Shown: positions 34,801 through 41,797 of the stretch, in pieces
Layout of the letters: every line of letters begins with the position of its first letter
How positions within the stretch are numbered: the stretch's first letter is position 1
DNA from: CALAGB01 sp963713965
GTDB lineage: Bacteria > Chloroflexota > Chloroflexia > Thermomicrobiales > Thermomicrobiaceae
DNA length: 64,000 bases
NCBI GenBank assembly: GCA_963713965.1
Contig: OY970217.1
Location: 2,852,001 to 2,916,000, forward strand
Reading direction: 5' to 3'
Program-made: the position numbers and the translations under genes
The notes under the pieces: model-generated
The model's database searches: none
Seen by the model: the letters and a program-made list of their open reading frames with translations, nothing else
Told to the model about the DNA's origin: nothing

Positions 34801-35058
34801 ACGCCACGCGAGGGCGATCTCCTGTCGCACGTTGCGGCTGGACAGCGACGCGGGCGAGGCCATAAGGAGGAGTAATGCCGCCCCCTTGACGGCCGAACCG
34901 ATCTCGACCGCGTAGTTCTCGCCCCCGGCGATCCCCTGTTCGTCGAGCCAGGTCGCCACCCCTGCTGCCCGCAGTGCGTCCACCACGGGCCAGACGCGCT
35001 CACGATCGGCGCTGGCATAGCTGACGAAGAGGTAGGGTTGGCGGGCAGTCTCAGCCAC
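31897..35058 (-). CDS. TIR domain - AAA/STAND ATPase - TPR protein
   Basis: 1053 residues. N-terminal TIR domain (about 8-135): FVSYASADRERVWPVVDAL, BB-loop WLDEQGIAGG, and Glu80 in RNVRQEIALAW, which aligns with the NADase glutamate of catalytic TIRs. Then an AAA_16/STAND-type ATPase: Walker A GGEAGVGKSS (179-188) and Walker B LVALLDD followed by HWADP (about 273-284). The C-terminal half (about 500-1040) is TPR-like helical repeats that could sense ligand or partner. Much richer in GC at third positions than its neighbours and with no cotranscribed partner, so it may be horizontally acquired. The architecture fits an NLR/STAND-like immune or cell-death protein; regulatory roles remain possible. 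Confidence 0.85.
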   Translation of the reverse strand: MAETARQPYLFVSYASADRERVWPVVDALRAAGVATWLDEQGIAGGENYAVEIGSAVKGAALLLLMASPASLSSRNVRQEIALAWRYERPFVPLRLDPVGIPDELAYWLEAAQWVDVLNKPASEWLPQVLAALAAHGISPAAPSVSATVTLAGRERELGLLHSQLAAARAGRGGLVLIGGEAGVGKSSLAETTLRQAAEQGCAVLEGHCFDLADTPPYGPFIDLFARYVPDAGDPLPPPAFAARGMVGAVPTQIALFVQVRDFLTALSARRPLVALLDDLHWADPASFDLLRYLARGIESLAALLLVTYRSDELTRRHPLYAFLPQLSREAIATRLDLGVLDEAAVRALVSIRYGLPEGDSARLAAYVQSRAEGNALFTGEVLRSLEEANALVPDADGWRLGTLTATAVPPLLRQVIDGRLDHLGEDARILLAVAAVLGQEIPLELWAKVGEVSEDALSEVLEWAAEARLLVELDNGERVRFAHALIRETLYEGLPATRRRRLHRQAGEALSGTREPDPDAVAYHFEQARDARAPKWLVAAGDRADRLGAYVTAADRHERALALLGDGDATLNGWLLVRLGLLLRHTDLGSALDYLEEAQPAVCSAGNPALTAYWHASRGMVRCLAGRGRTGLTDLGTGVSEIRALPEDARSSGSLPACVRVALESDGESTYADWLAMLGNLGEGRDYCEALLAKRSAAGEDSARPAGDVNFGLALTHAGLGHPNVAIKAAARARDAYREIGNYAMAIMSSRLLVRFILLPYYADRGEEQRAAIGAANDEMASDLARLVDGGAVPPEVADLMARLLDSDSAAVEGRWAETRQAAMAVLEHGLSSLFLRQVGASHATIARGQGDPDVAWRLVKLALPAGAEYQPGDQAIHIALPLQQLAPALALDAVELPMARDWLDAYDRWLAWTGAILGQSEGQALWAEYHRRAGDQKQAHSHAEAALEHASEPRQPLALLTAHRILGELDIETRRYDEAEQHLLESLTLADACQTPFERALTLLAQAELQAARGQREDARALLAEVQSICEPLAAKPTLDRVAMLGARLAP

Positions 35059-35219
35059 GACACGTTCCTCCGGCCTGGCGATGATGCGCCCCTATCGTAC
35101 TTTGGACGGGTGATGACTTCAACGGAGACCGGTGAGACAGATCTCTCGTCATTCAAACGTGAACTCTGCCCGACTCGATGTGAGTCAGGATCCCCAGTGC
35201 GAGATCGACCGGATCATTT

Positions 35220-35248
35220 TTGACGCGGCATGGGCGCGTCACTATACT
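35220..35248 (+). promoter_or_regulatory. strong sigma-70-type promoter for the HTH gene
   Basis: TTGACG, a 17-base spacer and TATACT, placing transcription start near 35255, 18 bases before the ATG of the small HTH gene. It is the best promoter match seen in the window. Confidence 0.7.
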
Positions 35249-35272
35249 GGATGCAATGCAGGGGTGTTGTGA

Positions 35273-35515
35273 ATGATTAACATTGAGGGCGTCGAGTACC
35301 TCACGGCGGCGGAAGCCGCTTCCATGTTGGGTGTAAAAGTCACGACACTGTACTCGTACGCCAGCCGCGGACGGATTCAGAGCTATCGCCGCGGTATCAA
35401 ACGTGAGCGATTTTACCGGCGCGACGACATCGAGGCGCTGCTCAAGATGCGCCCGACCGATGGCTTGCCCGGCGAGCGCCAACGCCCGTCGGGGCCCTGG
35501 ACACCCCCTTCGTGA
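35273..35515 (+). CDS. small MerR/excisionase-type helix-turn-helix protein
   Basis: 80 residues. Residues 8-60 form a winged HTH of the excisionase/MerR-N type: YLTAAEAASMLGVKVTTL, then YSYASRGRIQS and RFYRRDDIEALLKMR. The C-terminal 20 residues are polar and Pro-rich. The HTH is closely similar to the one at the N-terminus of the HTH-citrate synthase at 41798-43003 (shared LTA.EAA..LG....TLY.Y.SRG.I.S), here without any sensor domain. AGGGGTG precedes the ATG, and a consensus-like promoter lies upstream. Likely a DNA-binding regulator; target unknown. Confidence 0.85.
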   Translation: MINIEGVEYLTAAEAASMLGVKVTTLYSYASRGRIQSYRRGIKRERFYRRDDIEALLKMRPTDGLPGERQRPSGPWTPPS

Positions 35516-35626
35516 CAATGGACGTCGCCACCGCGACCGCGTGGAACTGACCTCGCTCGGCCCCCACGGATCCGTGCGCTGTGGCGCGCGTCTTGCTCAC
35601 TTGATGGCCTCGAAGGAGGAGCCCAA

Positions 35627-36025
35627 TTGTCGCGCGTCTTGATCGTCGACGACGATCCGGCAATTCGGAGTATGTTGGTCGAGTTGCTCACCGACGAGGG
35701 GTACGAGACTTTCGTCGCCGGTGACGGTCGAACGGCTATCGAAATCGCCCAGCAGCGGGCGCCGGACGTCATCCTTATGGATCTGATGCTTCCCGTTCTC
35801 GACGGCGGCTCCGCGACCCGCATGCTCAAAGATGATCCCAAAACGAACCCAATCCGCATCATCGCAATGTCCGCTGGAGCGAATCTCCGGCAGCAGGTCA
35901 ATGAGCTCCCGGCCGACGGCGTGGTGAGTAAGCCGTTCGACCTGGATGCGCTCCTGGCCGACGTTTCCATCCAGCTGCGCTTCCGGGCAACTCCCCATCC
36001 AGACGGCAGCGGCCACCGTGAGTGA
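35627..36025 (+). CDS. stand-alone response regulator receiver (CheY-like)
   Basis: 132 residues containing only a REC domain: acidic pocket DDD (about residues 8-10), phosphoacceptor Asp in LMDLMLP (about 52), Ser/Thr switch in AMSAGAN (about 84) and the lysine in VSKPFD (about 103). TTG start at 35627 with AAGGAGG correctly spaced. No histidine kinase or output domain nearby. It overlaps the next gene by 8 bases. Could be a phosphorelay intermediate or act on a partner protein. Confidence 0.92.
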   Translation: MSRVLIVDDDPAIRSMLVELLTDEGYETFVAGDGRTAIEIAQQRAPDVILMDLMLPVLDGGSATRMLKDDPKTNPIRIIAMSAGANLRQQVNELPADGVVSKPFDLDALLADVSIQLRFRATPHPDGSGHRE

Positions 36026-36341
36026 GGATCAGGAGCAAGCCGCGCCTGATCTCTACATCTGGCTGCACGGCGATCCACGCGTTTCTGAGCCTGATACACA
36101 GATAGAAGATCTTCCCGGTGTCTCTGACCTCAAGCTCCTGGCGACCGCGATCGCCAGCGGACGACTTGGGCGGTACCTGCCCAATCGCGTGGCCACCTCG
36201 CCGCATCGATCTCCAGGTCCCACCGGATTTCGCTCGGTTGATGTCTCGCGACTGATGCGCGATTATCAGATTCCACATCGGCGTTGCTACGAGGTCGTGT
36301 TGGAGCAGATCGCACCGGCGATCGACGACGAGACTGAGTGA
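36018..36341 (+). CDS. hypothetical protein, 107 aa
   Basis: Begins at GTG 36018, overlapping the response regulator stop, so probably translationally coupled to it. No domain recognised; it contains PDLYIWLHGDPRV near the start and a basic central region (RLGRYLPNRVATSP), with an acidic C-terminus. No membrane segment or signal peptide. The longer frame from 35946 lies inside the receiver gene and is not used. Its coupling to the receiver suggests a partner or output protein, but that is inference. Confidence 0.55.
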   Translation: MSEDQEQAAPDLYIWLHGDPRVSEPDTQIEDLPGVSDLKLLATAIASGRLGRYLPNRVATSPHRSPGPTGFRSVDVSRLMRDYQIPHRRCYEVVLEQIAPAIDDETE

Positions 36342-36392
36342 CGACGGACCGGTGTGTGCGGCTTGTTCTAGACTGCAATCGCAGGGACAAAC

Positions 36393-36719
36393 GTGCAGCT
36401 GACTCCCAAGGAACTTGATCGTCTGACGGTCTTTACGCTGGCTGAGCTGGCGCGACGTCGCTTGGCCCGCGGCATCAAGCTGAATCACCCGGAAGCTTCC
36501 GCCATCATCTGCGACGAGATCTTCGAGGAGGCTCGCGCAGGGCGCGATTATGACGAGGTCGTTGCCCACGCCTGTTCCGTACTTCAAAGTGACGACGTGT
36601 TGGAAGGCGTTTCGGCGATGCTGCGCATTTTGCAGGTTGACGCCATGTTTCCCGACGGCACGCGCCTGGTAACCGTGCGCAATCCAATTCAAGCAAGGCA
36701 AAGCGATGAAGCCGAGTGA
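36393..36719 (+). CDS. ureA: urease subunit gamma
   Basis: 108 residues starting at GTG 36393: LTPKELDRL, LAELARRRLARG, LNHPEA and DEI.E.AR.G follow the UreA order. The normal length is about 100 and the gamma chain is separate, as in most bacteria. It overlaps ureB by 14 bases. Together with ureB and ureC it forms the structural urease cluster. The nickel-binding alpha chain in this cluster is divergent. Confidence 0.93.
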   Translation: MQLTPKELDRLTVFTLAELARRRLARGIKLNHPEASAIICDEIFEEARAGRDYDEVVAHACSVLQSDDVLEGVSAMLRILQVDAMFPDGTRLVTVRNPIQARQSDEAE

Positions 36720-37095
36720 TCTGCCGCCGGGTGCAATCATCCCGGCCGGCGAATCCATCGAGATCAGCCCAGGCTTGCCGAAAACCGAGATCCGCATCAC
36801 CAACGAAGGCGACGTCCCAGTACATTTGACCGCCCACATGCACGTCTTTGAGGCCAATCCAATATTGTGCTTCGACCGCCGTCGCGCCTTCGGGATGCGT
36901 CCGGACGTGCCCGTTGGTATGGCGGTCAGGCTCGAGCCAGGCGAGACGAGGATCATGGGTCTGGTCCCGATCGGCGGCAATCGCATAGTTCGTGGATTTG
37001 CGGGATTGATCGATGGACCGCTTGATGAAGTTGACGTCGATGCGGCGCTGGCACGTTCGATTGCTCTCGGCTATGGTCACCGACCGGAAGAGTAG
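36706..37095 (+). CDS. ureB: urease subunit beta
   Basis: 129 residues with the beta-chain pattern: PGAIIPAGESIEI, ITNEGDVPV, the HMHVFEANP...FDR..A.GMR segment and LEPGETR..GLVP.GG.R. Length slightly above the roughly 105 usual, with a C-terminal extension. It ends at TAG 37093-37095, 10 bases before the ureC start. Conserved enough that the subunit probably still assembles with ureC. Confidence 0.93.
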   Translation: MKPSDLPPGAIIPAGESIEISPGLPKTEIRITNEGDVPVHLTAHMHVFEANPILCFDRRRAFGMRPDVPVGMAVRLEPGETRIMGLVPIGGNRIVRGFAGLIDGPLDEVDVDAALARSIALGYGHRPEE

Positions 37096-37105
37096 GGATC
37101 ATTAC

Positions 37106-38806
37106 GTGTCGAGCCACTTCAACCGCGAAGGCTACATCCAACTGTACGGCCCGACGACGGGTGACCGCGTTCGGCTGGCCGACACCAATCTCTTCATTCG
37201 CGTTGAGCGCGATGATTCAGTTCCCGGAAGTGAACTCCTGACCGGATTTGGCCGTCCCGTGCGAGACGGCATGCTGATAGGACGGCAGCCTGGCCCGAGC
37301 AAGCTCGATCTGCTGGTGACCAACGTCGTGGTGCTCGATCCGGTGCTTGGCGTCATCAAGACCAACATCGGCATCAAGGACGGGCGCATCGTCGGCATCG
37401 GGCGAGCAGGCAATCCGGACGTGACCGAAGACATCGACCTCATCCTGAGCGCGAGCACCGGCATCGTGAACGGCGATGGGCTCATTGCCACACCAGGCGG
37501 AATCGATTCCCATGTGCATCTGTCGTCCACCAGCCTGATCGGCGCGGCGCTGACGTCGGGGCTAACCACCCTGGTCGCGCAGGGCTCCGGCGGTGTATGG
37601 GATCTGGGCGTCAACCCGGCGGCCAACCTGCGGCACATCTTCGAAGCGTTCGAGAGCATACCGATCAACCTGGCGTTGCTCGGTCGTGGCTCCTCCAGCC
37701 GTGCGCACCTGGAAGAGCACATCGAGGCCGGAAACGCCGGGTTGAAGGTACACGAGGACGTCGGCGCGTTCCCGGCGGTTATCGACGCGTGTCTCACAGT
37801 TGCCGATCAAACCGGCGTGCAAGTAGCCATTCACACCGACGGACTCAACGAAGCCGGGTCACTGCGCGAAACGATTTCGGCCATCGCAGGGCGCTCAATC
37901 CACGCCTATCACGTCGAGGGATCGGGTGGCGGACATGCCCCCAATCTGTTGGAGATCGTGCGCGAGGCCAATGTGATTGGCTCCTCGACCAACCCGACCA
38001 TTCCCTACAGTAAGAACAGCCTCGCCGAACAGCTCGACATGATCATGGCCGTCCACCGACTCATTCCGCAGATCGAGACTGATGTCGCCGCGGCGCGCGA
38101 CCGCATACGTGCCGGCACCATCGCCGCCGAAGATGTGCTTCATGACCTGGGCGCCATCAGCATCATGTCGTCCGATTCGCAGGGGATGGGCCGCATCGGC
38201 GAGGTGATCAGCCGCACCTGGCAACTGGCGCACCGCATGAAGGAGCTGCGGGGCGGCGGATTCGATGTCGAGACCGGCGAGGGAGATGACAACCCGCGCG
38301 TGCTGCAGTACCTGGCCAAGTACACGCTCAACCCGGCGATTGCTCATGGACTGGCACATCAGGTCGGGAGTCTGGAACCGGGAAAGCTGGCCGACATCAT
38401 TCTCTGGCATCCGGCCTTCTTCGGCGCCAAGCCACAGGCCGTGATCAAGGGCGGCTTTGTCGCCTGGGCGCCGGTGGGAGACGGGGTTGGGTCGACCCGC
38501 ACAAGCCAGCCGCTCATCTATCGACCGATGTTCGGCGGGATTGGTCTGACCCCCGCGTCGATCTCGCTCAATTTTGTGTCGCAGGCAGCGCTCGACGGCG
38601 GGTTCGCGACGCGTCATCAACTGCGGCGGCAAGCGCTTGCCGTGGAGAACACGCGCCAGACCTTCAAGTCCGCAATGCGGTTCAACTCGTCGTCGCCGGA
38701 CGTACGAGTCGATACTAAGTCGCTCGAAGTCTCGATCGATGGTGAGGTCGTCGATTCTCCGCCCGCTGAGAGCCTGCCCTTGACCCAGCGCTATTTCGTG
38801 GCGTGA
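37106..38806 (+). CDS. ureC: urease subunit alpha, divergent
   Basis: About 566 residues from GTG 37106 (AGGGA 7 bases upstream); earlier in-frame ATGs lie inside ureB. Hydrolyses urea to ammonia and carbamate if active. Nickel ligands are all present: His136 and His138 (GGIDSHVH), Lys214 in GLKVHED (the carbamylated lysine), His216, His243 (AIHTD), His269 (AYHVEG) and Asp357 (SSDSQ). The mobile-flap CHH is changed to VHR (Val316-His317-Arg318), so the usual cysteine is missing while the catalytic histidine stays. The segment that normally reads TCTPGPWNI is replaced by GSGGVWDLGV. No ureD, E, F or G follows. Activity cannot be assumed. Confidence 0.9.
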   Translation: MSSHFNREGYIQLYGPTTGDRVRLADTNLFIRVERDDSVPGSELLTGFGRPVRDGMLIGRQPGPSKLDLLVTNVVVLDPVLGVIKTNIGIKDGRIVGIGRAGNPDVTEDIDLILSASTGIVNGDGLIATPGGIDSHVHLSSTSLIGAALTSGLTTLVAQGSGGVWDLGVNPAANLRHIFEAFESIPINLALLGRGSSSRAHLEEHIEAGNAGLKVHEDVGAFPAVIDACLTVADQTGVQVAIHTDGLNEAGSLRETISAIAGRSIHAYHVEGSGGGHAPNLLEIVREANVIGSSTNPTIPYSKNSLAEQLDMIMAVHRLIPQIETDVAAARDRIRAGTIAAEDVLHDLGAISIMSSDSQGMGRIGEVISRTWQLAHRMKELRGGGFDVETGEGDDNPRVLQYLAKYTLNPAIAHGLAHQVGSLEPGKLADIILWHPAFFGAKPQAVIKGGFVAWAPVGDGVGSTRTSQPLIYRPMFGGIGLTPASISLNFVSQAALDGGFATRHQLRRQALAVENTRQTFKSAMRFNSSSPDVRVDTKSLEVSIDGEVVDSPPAESLPLTQRYFVA

Positions 38807-39113
38807 GGTGCACGCCTCATTAATCGGCCGTTGTTCCCTTCAAGGGCACCGCGTTCCATGAAGACCCCCCAGTGAGTCAGTTCTCTTGATTTTCAATGGC
38901 GGCCGCCGTCAATCGCATGCAACGGACGGATCGGCTGCAAGAATACCGTGAGCTGCATTCACCGATACGGGAAGCAGAAGGGCAACTTGATCACGTCACG
39001 AATCTCGCTCGCGAAGATTGCAGGGACGCTGGCGTAATTGATCGCGGAGGTTGATCGCTTTTGAGTCTCCTGCACGGTTTGGGCGTTGGCAGCATTACCT
39101 CACCACCGACGAC
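38807..39113. other. intergenic region after ureC
   Basis: About 307 bases without a convincing gene. It starts with a short hairpin spanning the ureC stop (TGAGG and CCTCA) and a CCCTT..AAGGG element near 38835-38845. The remaining sequence is irregular and less GC-rich; nothing resembling the missing urease accessory genes is present. Confidence 0.5.
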
Positions 39114-40148
39114 TTATCCGAGTGCAGTCGATTTCGCGATGGGGACTCGCTGTGCCAATCGCGGAATCACGTCGTCGACGAAGCGGTTGAGCTGTCCGGA
39201 TTGGTCGAGAGCCGTGAAGCGCACCACGACAGTAGTACACCCAGCCTCTACAAACGACGCTATCTTGTCAGCAACAGCACGTGGAGGACCGAACGCAAGC
39301 CACGAATCAAGTTTCTCCGCGGAAATGACGCCCTCGCCATAGTACCGAGTCAGGAATGCCACCGAATCTGTATATGCGCGCTCATCATCGTCGTTGATAT
39401 TGACCATCAGATGCAGGCTGGCATCGACGACTTCGTCATCTCGCCCGTATTCACGAGCGTATTCTCGGATTCGTGACCAGCGCGAACGAAACAACTCCGG
39501 TGGTGTCCCATCGGTTTGCCATCCGTCTGCCAGGCGCGCGACACGGCGCAGCGCCCGCTCCTCGATGAGCGGATCGCCCCCTTCCGATGGATTGACCGCA
39601 ATAATGATTGGGATGCGCGGTTGTATCGGCTTTGGATACAGTTCCACGTCGTCGAACCTATAGAATCGGCCCTGGTAGTTGACTGGCTCGGATCCCCAAA
39701 GGAGACGAAGGATTTCAATTCCCTCTTCCAAACGAGGTGCTCGATCCGCAGATCGTACGCCCATCGCAGCCAACTCCGTGGCAAATTTCGGACCCATGCG
39801 TGATGATCCCCCAATGCAGACGGCTAGGATGGTTCGCCCACCGGAGAGGACATCCAGACTCGCCCACTGCAGCGCCAGAGGAAGTGGATGTCGCAGCGGA
39901 AAACTGGCTAGACAAATTGTTCCGAGCTTCAAGCGTTGGGTACGGGCCGCAAGTGCCGAGAGCGTAACGATGGCCTCGAGTCGCGGCTTGGAGAGAAAAT
40001 TGTCCCCTACCCAGACCGACTCGAAATAACCGGAAAGGTCGGCTTGCTCGGCAGTTACCAGCAGCGTCTCAACAGGCAGGCCGAAGAGCACGGCCCGGTT
40101 CGGTAGACTGATTCCTAAATGAACTGGCTGCTCAACCAATGCACACAT
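39114..40148 (-). CDS. luciferase-like flavin/F420-dependent oxidoreductase
   Basis: 344 residues of the LLM alpha/beta-barrel superfamily: SVWVGDNFL near the N-terminus, the TQRLKLGTICL strand, P.......D.LSGGRT...IG segment and the later Y.G.FY.....L.P.P.QP.IPI. The pattern is closer to the F420-dependent branch than to bacterial luciferase, but the cofactor is not certain. AAGGGAAG precedes the ATG. It is the second gene of a two-gene unit, 15 bases after the degenerate M20 gene, suggesting a shared metabolic task. Confidence 0.85.
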   Translation of the reverse strand: MCALVEQPVHLGISLPNRAVLFGLPVETLLVTAEQADLSGYFESVWVGDNFLSKPRLEAIVTLSALAARTQRLKLGTICLASFPLRHPLPLALQWASLDVLSGGRTILAVCIGGSSRMGPKFATELAAMGVRSADRAPRLEEGIEILRLLWGSEPVNYQGRFYRFDDVELYPKPIQPRIPIIIAVNPSEGGDPLIEERALRRVARLADGWQTDGTPPELFRSRWSRIREYAREYGRDDEVVDASLHLMVNINDDDERAYTDSVAFLTRYYGEGVISAEKLDSWLAFGPPRAVADKIASFVEAGCTTVVVRFTALDQSGQLNRFVDDVIPRLAQRVPIAKSTALG

Positions 40149-40163
40149 TGCCGCGCTTCCCTT

Positions 40164-41381
40164 TCACCCCAGATAACTGAGAATCAAATGCGCCAGTACT
40201 CGCGCTTCCGTCTCCACCGCGGAGATGGGCACGAAGTCGGTGTCTGTCAACGCTGAGTTGCCGCTGGCACCGTACATTACCGTGGGAATGCCAAGAGCGC
40301 AGAGTCCACCGGCGTCGAAGGTGCCGAAACCGTGGAATTCACCGGCCTCACTCCCACGAATCGCGAAATTTGCCTCCTGAAGTGCGCGTACACCTGGGTG
40401 CGACCTCTCCACCAACGCCGGGAGCATGTACACTCCTTGATCGACTGAGACCTTGTAAGGAGAGAGATCGCCGATGACCTGCCGGATCTCCTCAGTAGCC
40501 TGATGTGGGTCATCCCCCGGTAACATGCGGCGATCGACCGTCAGGAACGCGTCCGAAGGAAGAGTATGGGGAGCAACCGGTTCATACCGGATCTTGTACA
40601 CAATTGCGTGGCGTCCGCCGAGAAGTTGATGGGAATCCGCCCAGGCAAGCGTCTTCAGACGGCTCAGCACCTCATGGGCGCCCTCGATCGCGCTGAGCCC
40701 CTTTTCTGGCTCACTTGAATGAATTGCGGTTCCCTGCACATGGATTTCGACATCGACCCGACCTCGATTGCCCAATGAGATCCCAAGGTCTGTTCCAATC
40801 TGAACGACACCGAACGTAGGACGCTCGTTGAGGGCGGCAATTATCGCTTCCGTGCAGGCGTGACTGCTCCGTCCCTCGTTGTTGATCGCCCAGTAGAGTC
40901 GACCACGCAGCTCAACACCGCTCTGCAACAGAAGTTTTATGACGGCCAGCATGACCGCCTGATGCGCTTTGCTCTGACTGACGCCCTGGCCAAAAATGGC
41001 AGGCTCGTCACACCCATAGTCGCGAGCGTTGGCAACCACCCCTGCAAGCTGCGGATCCATGAGATTGTGATGCTGACTGGGCGTATAGTTTTGGATCAAC
41101 AATGAACGAGGCACGCTACCAGTTCCGACCCGAACCACCACGTTGTTACGTGGGGCATCAATGAGATCGTAGGCCCCTTGTCGAACTAACTCTGGACGTA
41201 GGATCTCCTGAACATACCTGACGAGCTTGGGATCATCAGGTTCCATCAACGTATTGAATCCGAGAGGAACGTCGGTTGGAATCTTGGCAAGCGTACTGAG
41301 CGACTCGACCAAATACGAACGGTCGAGGTGACGATCGATCACCTCGATGAGTGCCGCGGTGTCGTACGTTGAAGGTTCCAT
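40164..41381 (-). CDS. M20-fold protein without metal ligands (probable pseudoenzyme)
   Basis: 405 residues that follow the M20/ArgE/DapE fold, including the dimerisation-domain signature TAIHSSEPEKGLSAIEGA (about 218-235). Every metal-ligand motif is altered: the usual GH.D reads NYTPSQ (about 98-103), the bridging-Asp motif G.G..DMKG reads GQGVSQSKAH, the EE pair is INNEG, the GEPT glutamate position is QIGTD, and the final histidine loop reads ASGNSALTD. So a zinc peptidase mechanism is unlikely. It could be a binding or regulatory protein, or use another chemistry. Followed at 15 bases by an LLM oxidoreductase. ATG at 41381. Confidence 0.8.
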   Translation of the reverse strand: MEPSTYDTAALIEVIDRHLDRSYLVESLSTLAKIPTDVPLGFNTLMEPDDPKLVRYVQEILRPELVRQGAYDLIDAPRNNVVVRVGTGSVPRSLLIQNYTPSQHHNLMDPQLAGVVANARDYGCDEPAIFGQGVSQSKAHQAVMLAVIKLLLQSGVELRGRLYWAINNEGRSSHACTEAIIAALNERPTFGVVQIGTDLGISLGNRGRVDVEIHVQGTAIHSSEPEKGLSAIEGAHEVLSRLKTLAWADSHQLLGGRHAIVYKIRYEPVAPHTLPSDAFLTVDRRMLPGDDPHQATEEIRQVIGDLSPYKVSVDQGVYMLPALVERSHPGVRALQEANFAIRGSEAGEFHGFGTFDAGGLCALGIPTVMYGASGNSALTDTDFVPISAVETEARVLAHLILSYLG

Positions 41382-41797
41382 GCCAGCTCCGTTTCGTCCG
41401 CTTCGGCCAACTCACTATGTGTTGACAGTGCCAATTTGCTTCATGGCGAACGATCATAACCTGTTGGCGATCTTCATAAGCGTCGTCAAGAGCTACGACG
41501 TCCAGTGAGATGGCACTGGCTTGCGTCTCGGGACTCCAAAATGGCGGAAACGCGTTGAACCCGTTCGCCATCAAGAACCAATCCGTTTGGTGATTGGTGG
41601 TAACGCGTTGGGAAGTTCAAGAGTGCTTTCTCGATCGCACGCCGGATCAGTTCTGCCCCATCACTGACGTAAGGTACCATCGTTGATCGATGAGACGGGC
41701 AAAACTATCGCCGCGCTGCGTGCGGCCTGTCAGAGCATGATGCCGACAATCCCGAGAAGCAGATCGCGCGACCACGATTGGCACGAGATCAAACGAC
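41382..41797. other. intergenic region, 416 bases
   Basis: No convincing gene. Short open frames here have poor starts and composition. The stretch is less GC-rich than its surroundings and may include remnants of rearranged sequence between the M20 unit and the citrate synthase locus. Confidence 0.4.

Noticed and set aside
31897..35058. LuxR-family regulator
   Set aside because: The ATPase and TPR parts resemble LAL/MalT regulators, but there is no C-terminal HTH and a TIR domain is at the N-terminus.
35898..36986. 362-aa minus-strand frame opposite ureA/ureB
   Set aside because: Shadow of the real plus-strand genes; no protein-family features.
36706..37105. UreC start inside ureB (37013 or 37073)
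   Set aside because: The SD AGGGA precedes GTG 37106, and UreC family members begin at this point.
41400..41700. Possible short gene in the gap between the M20 unit and the citrate synthase locus
   Set aside because: Frames are short, without SD or recognisable motifs.
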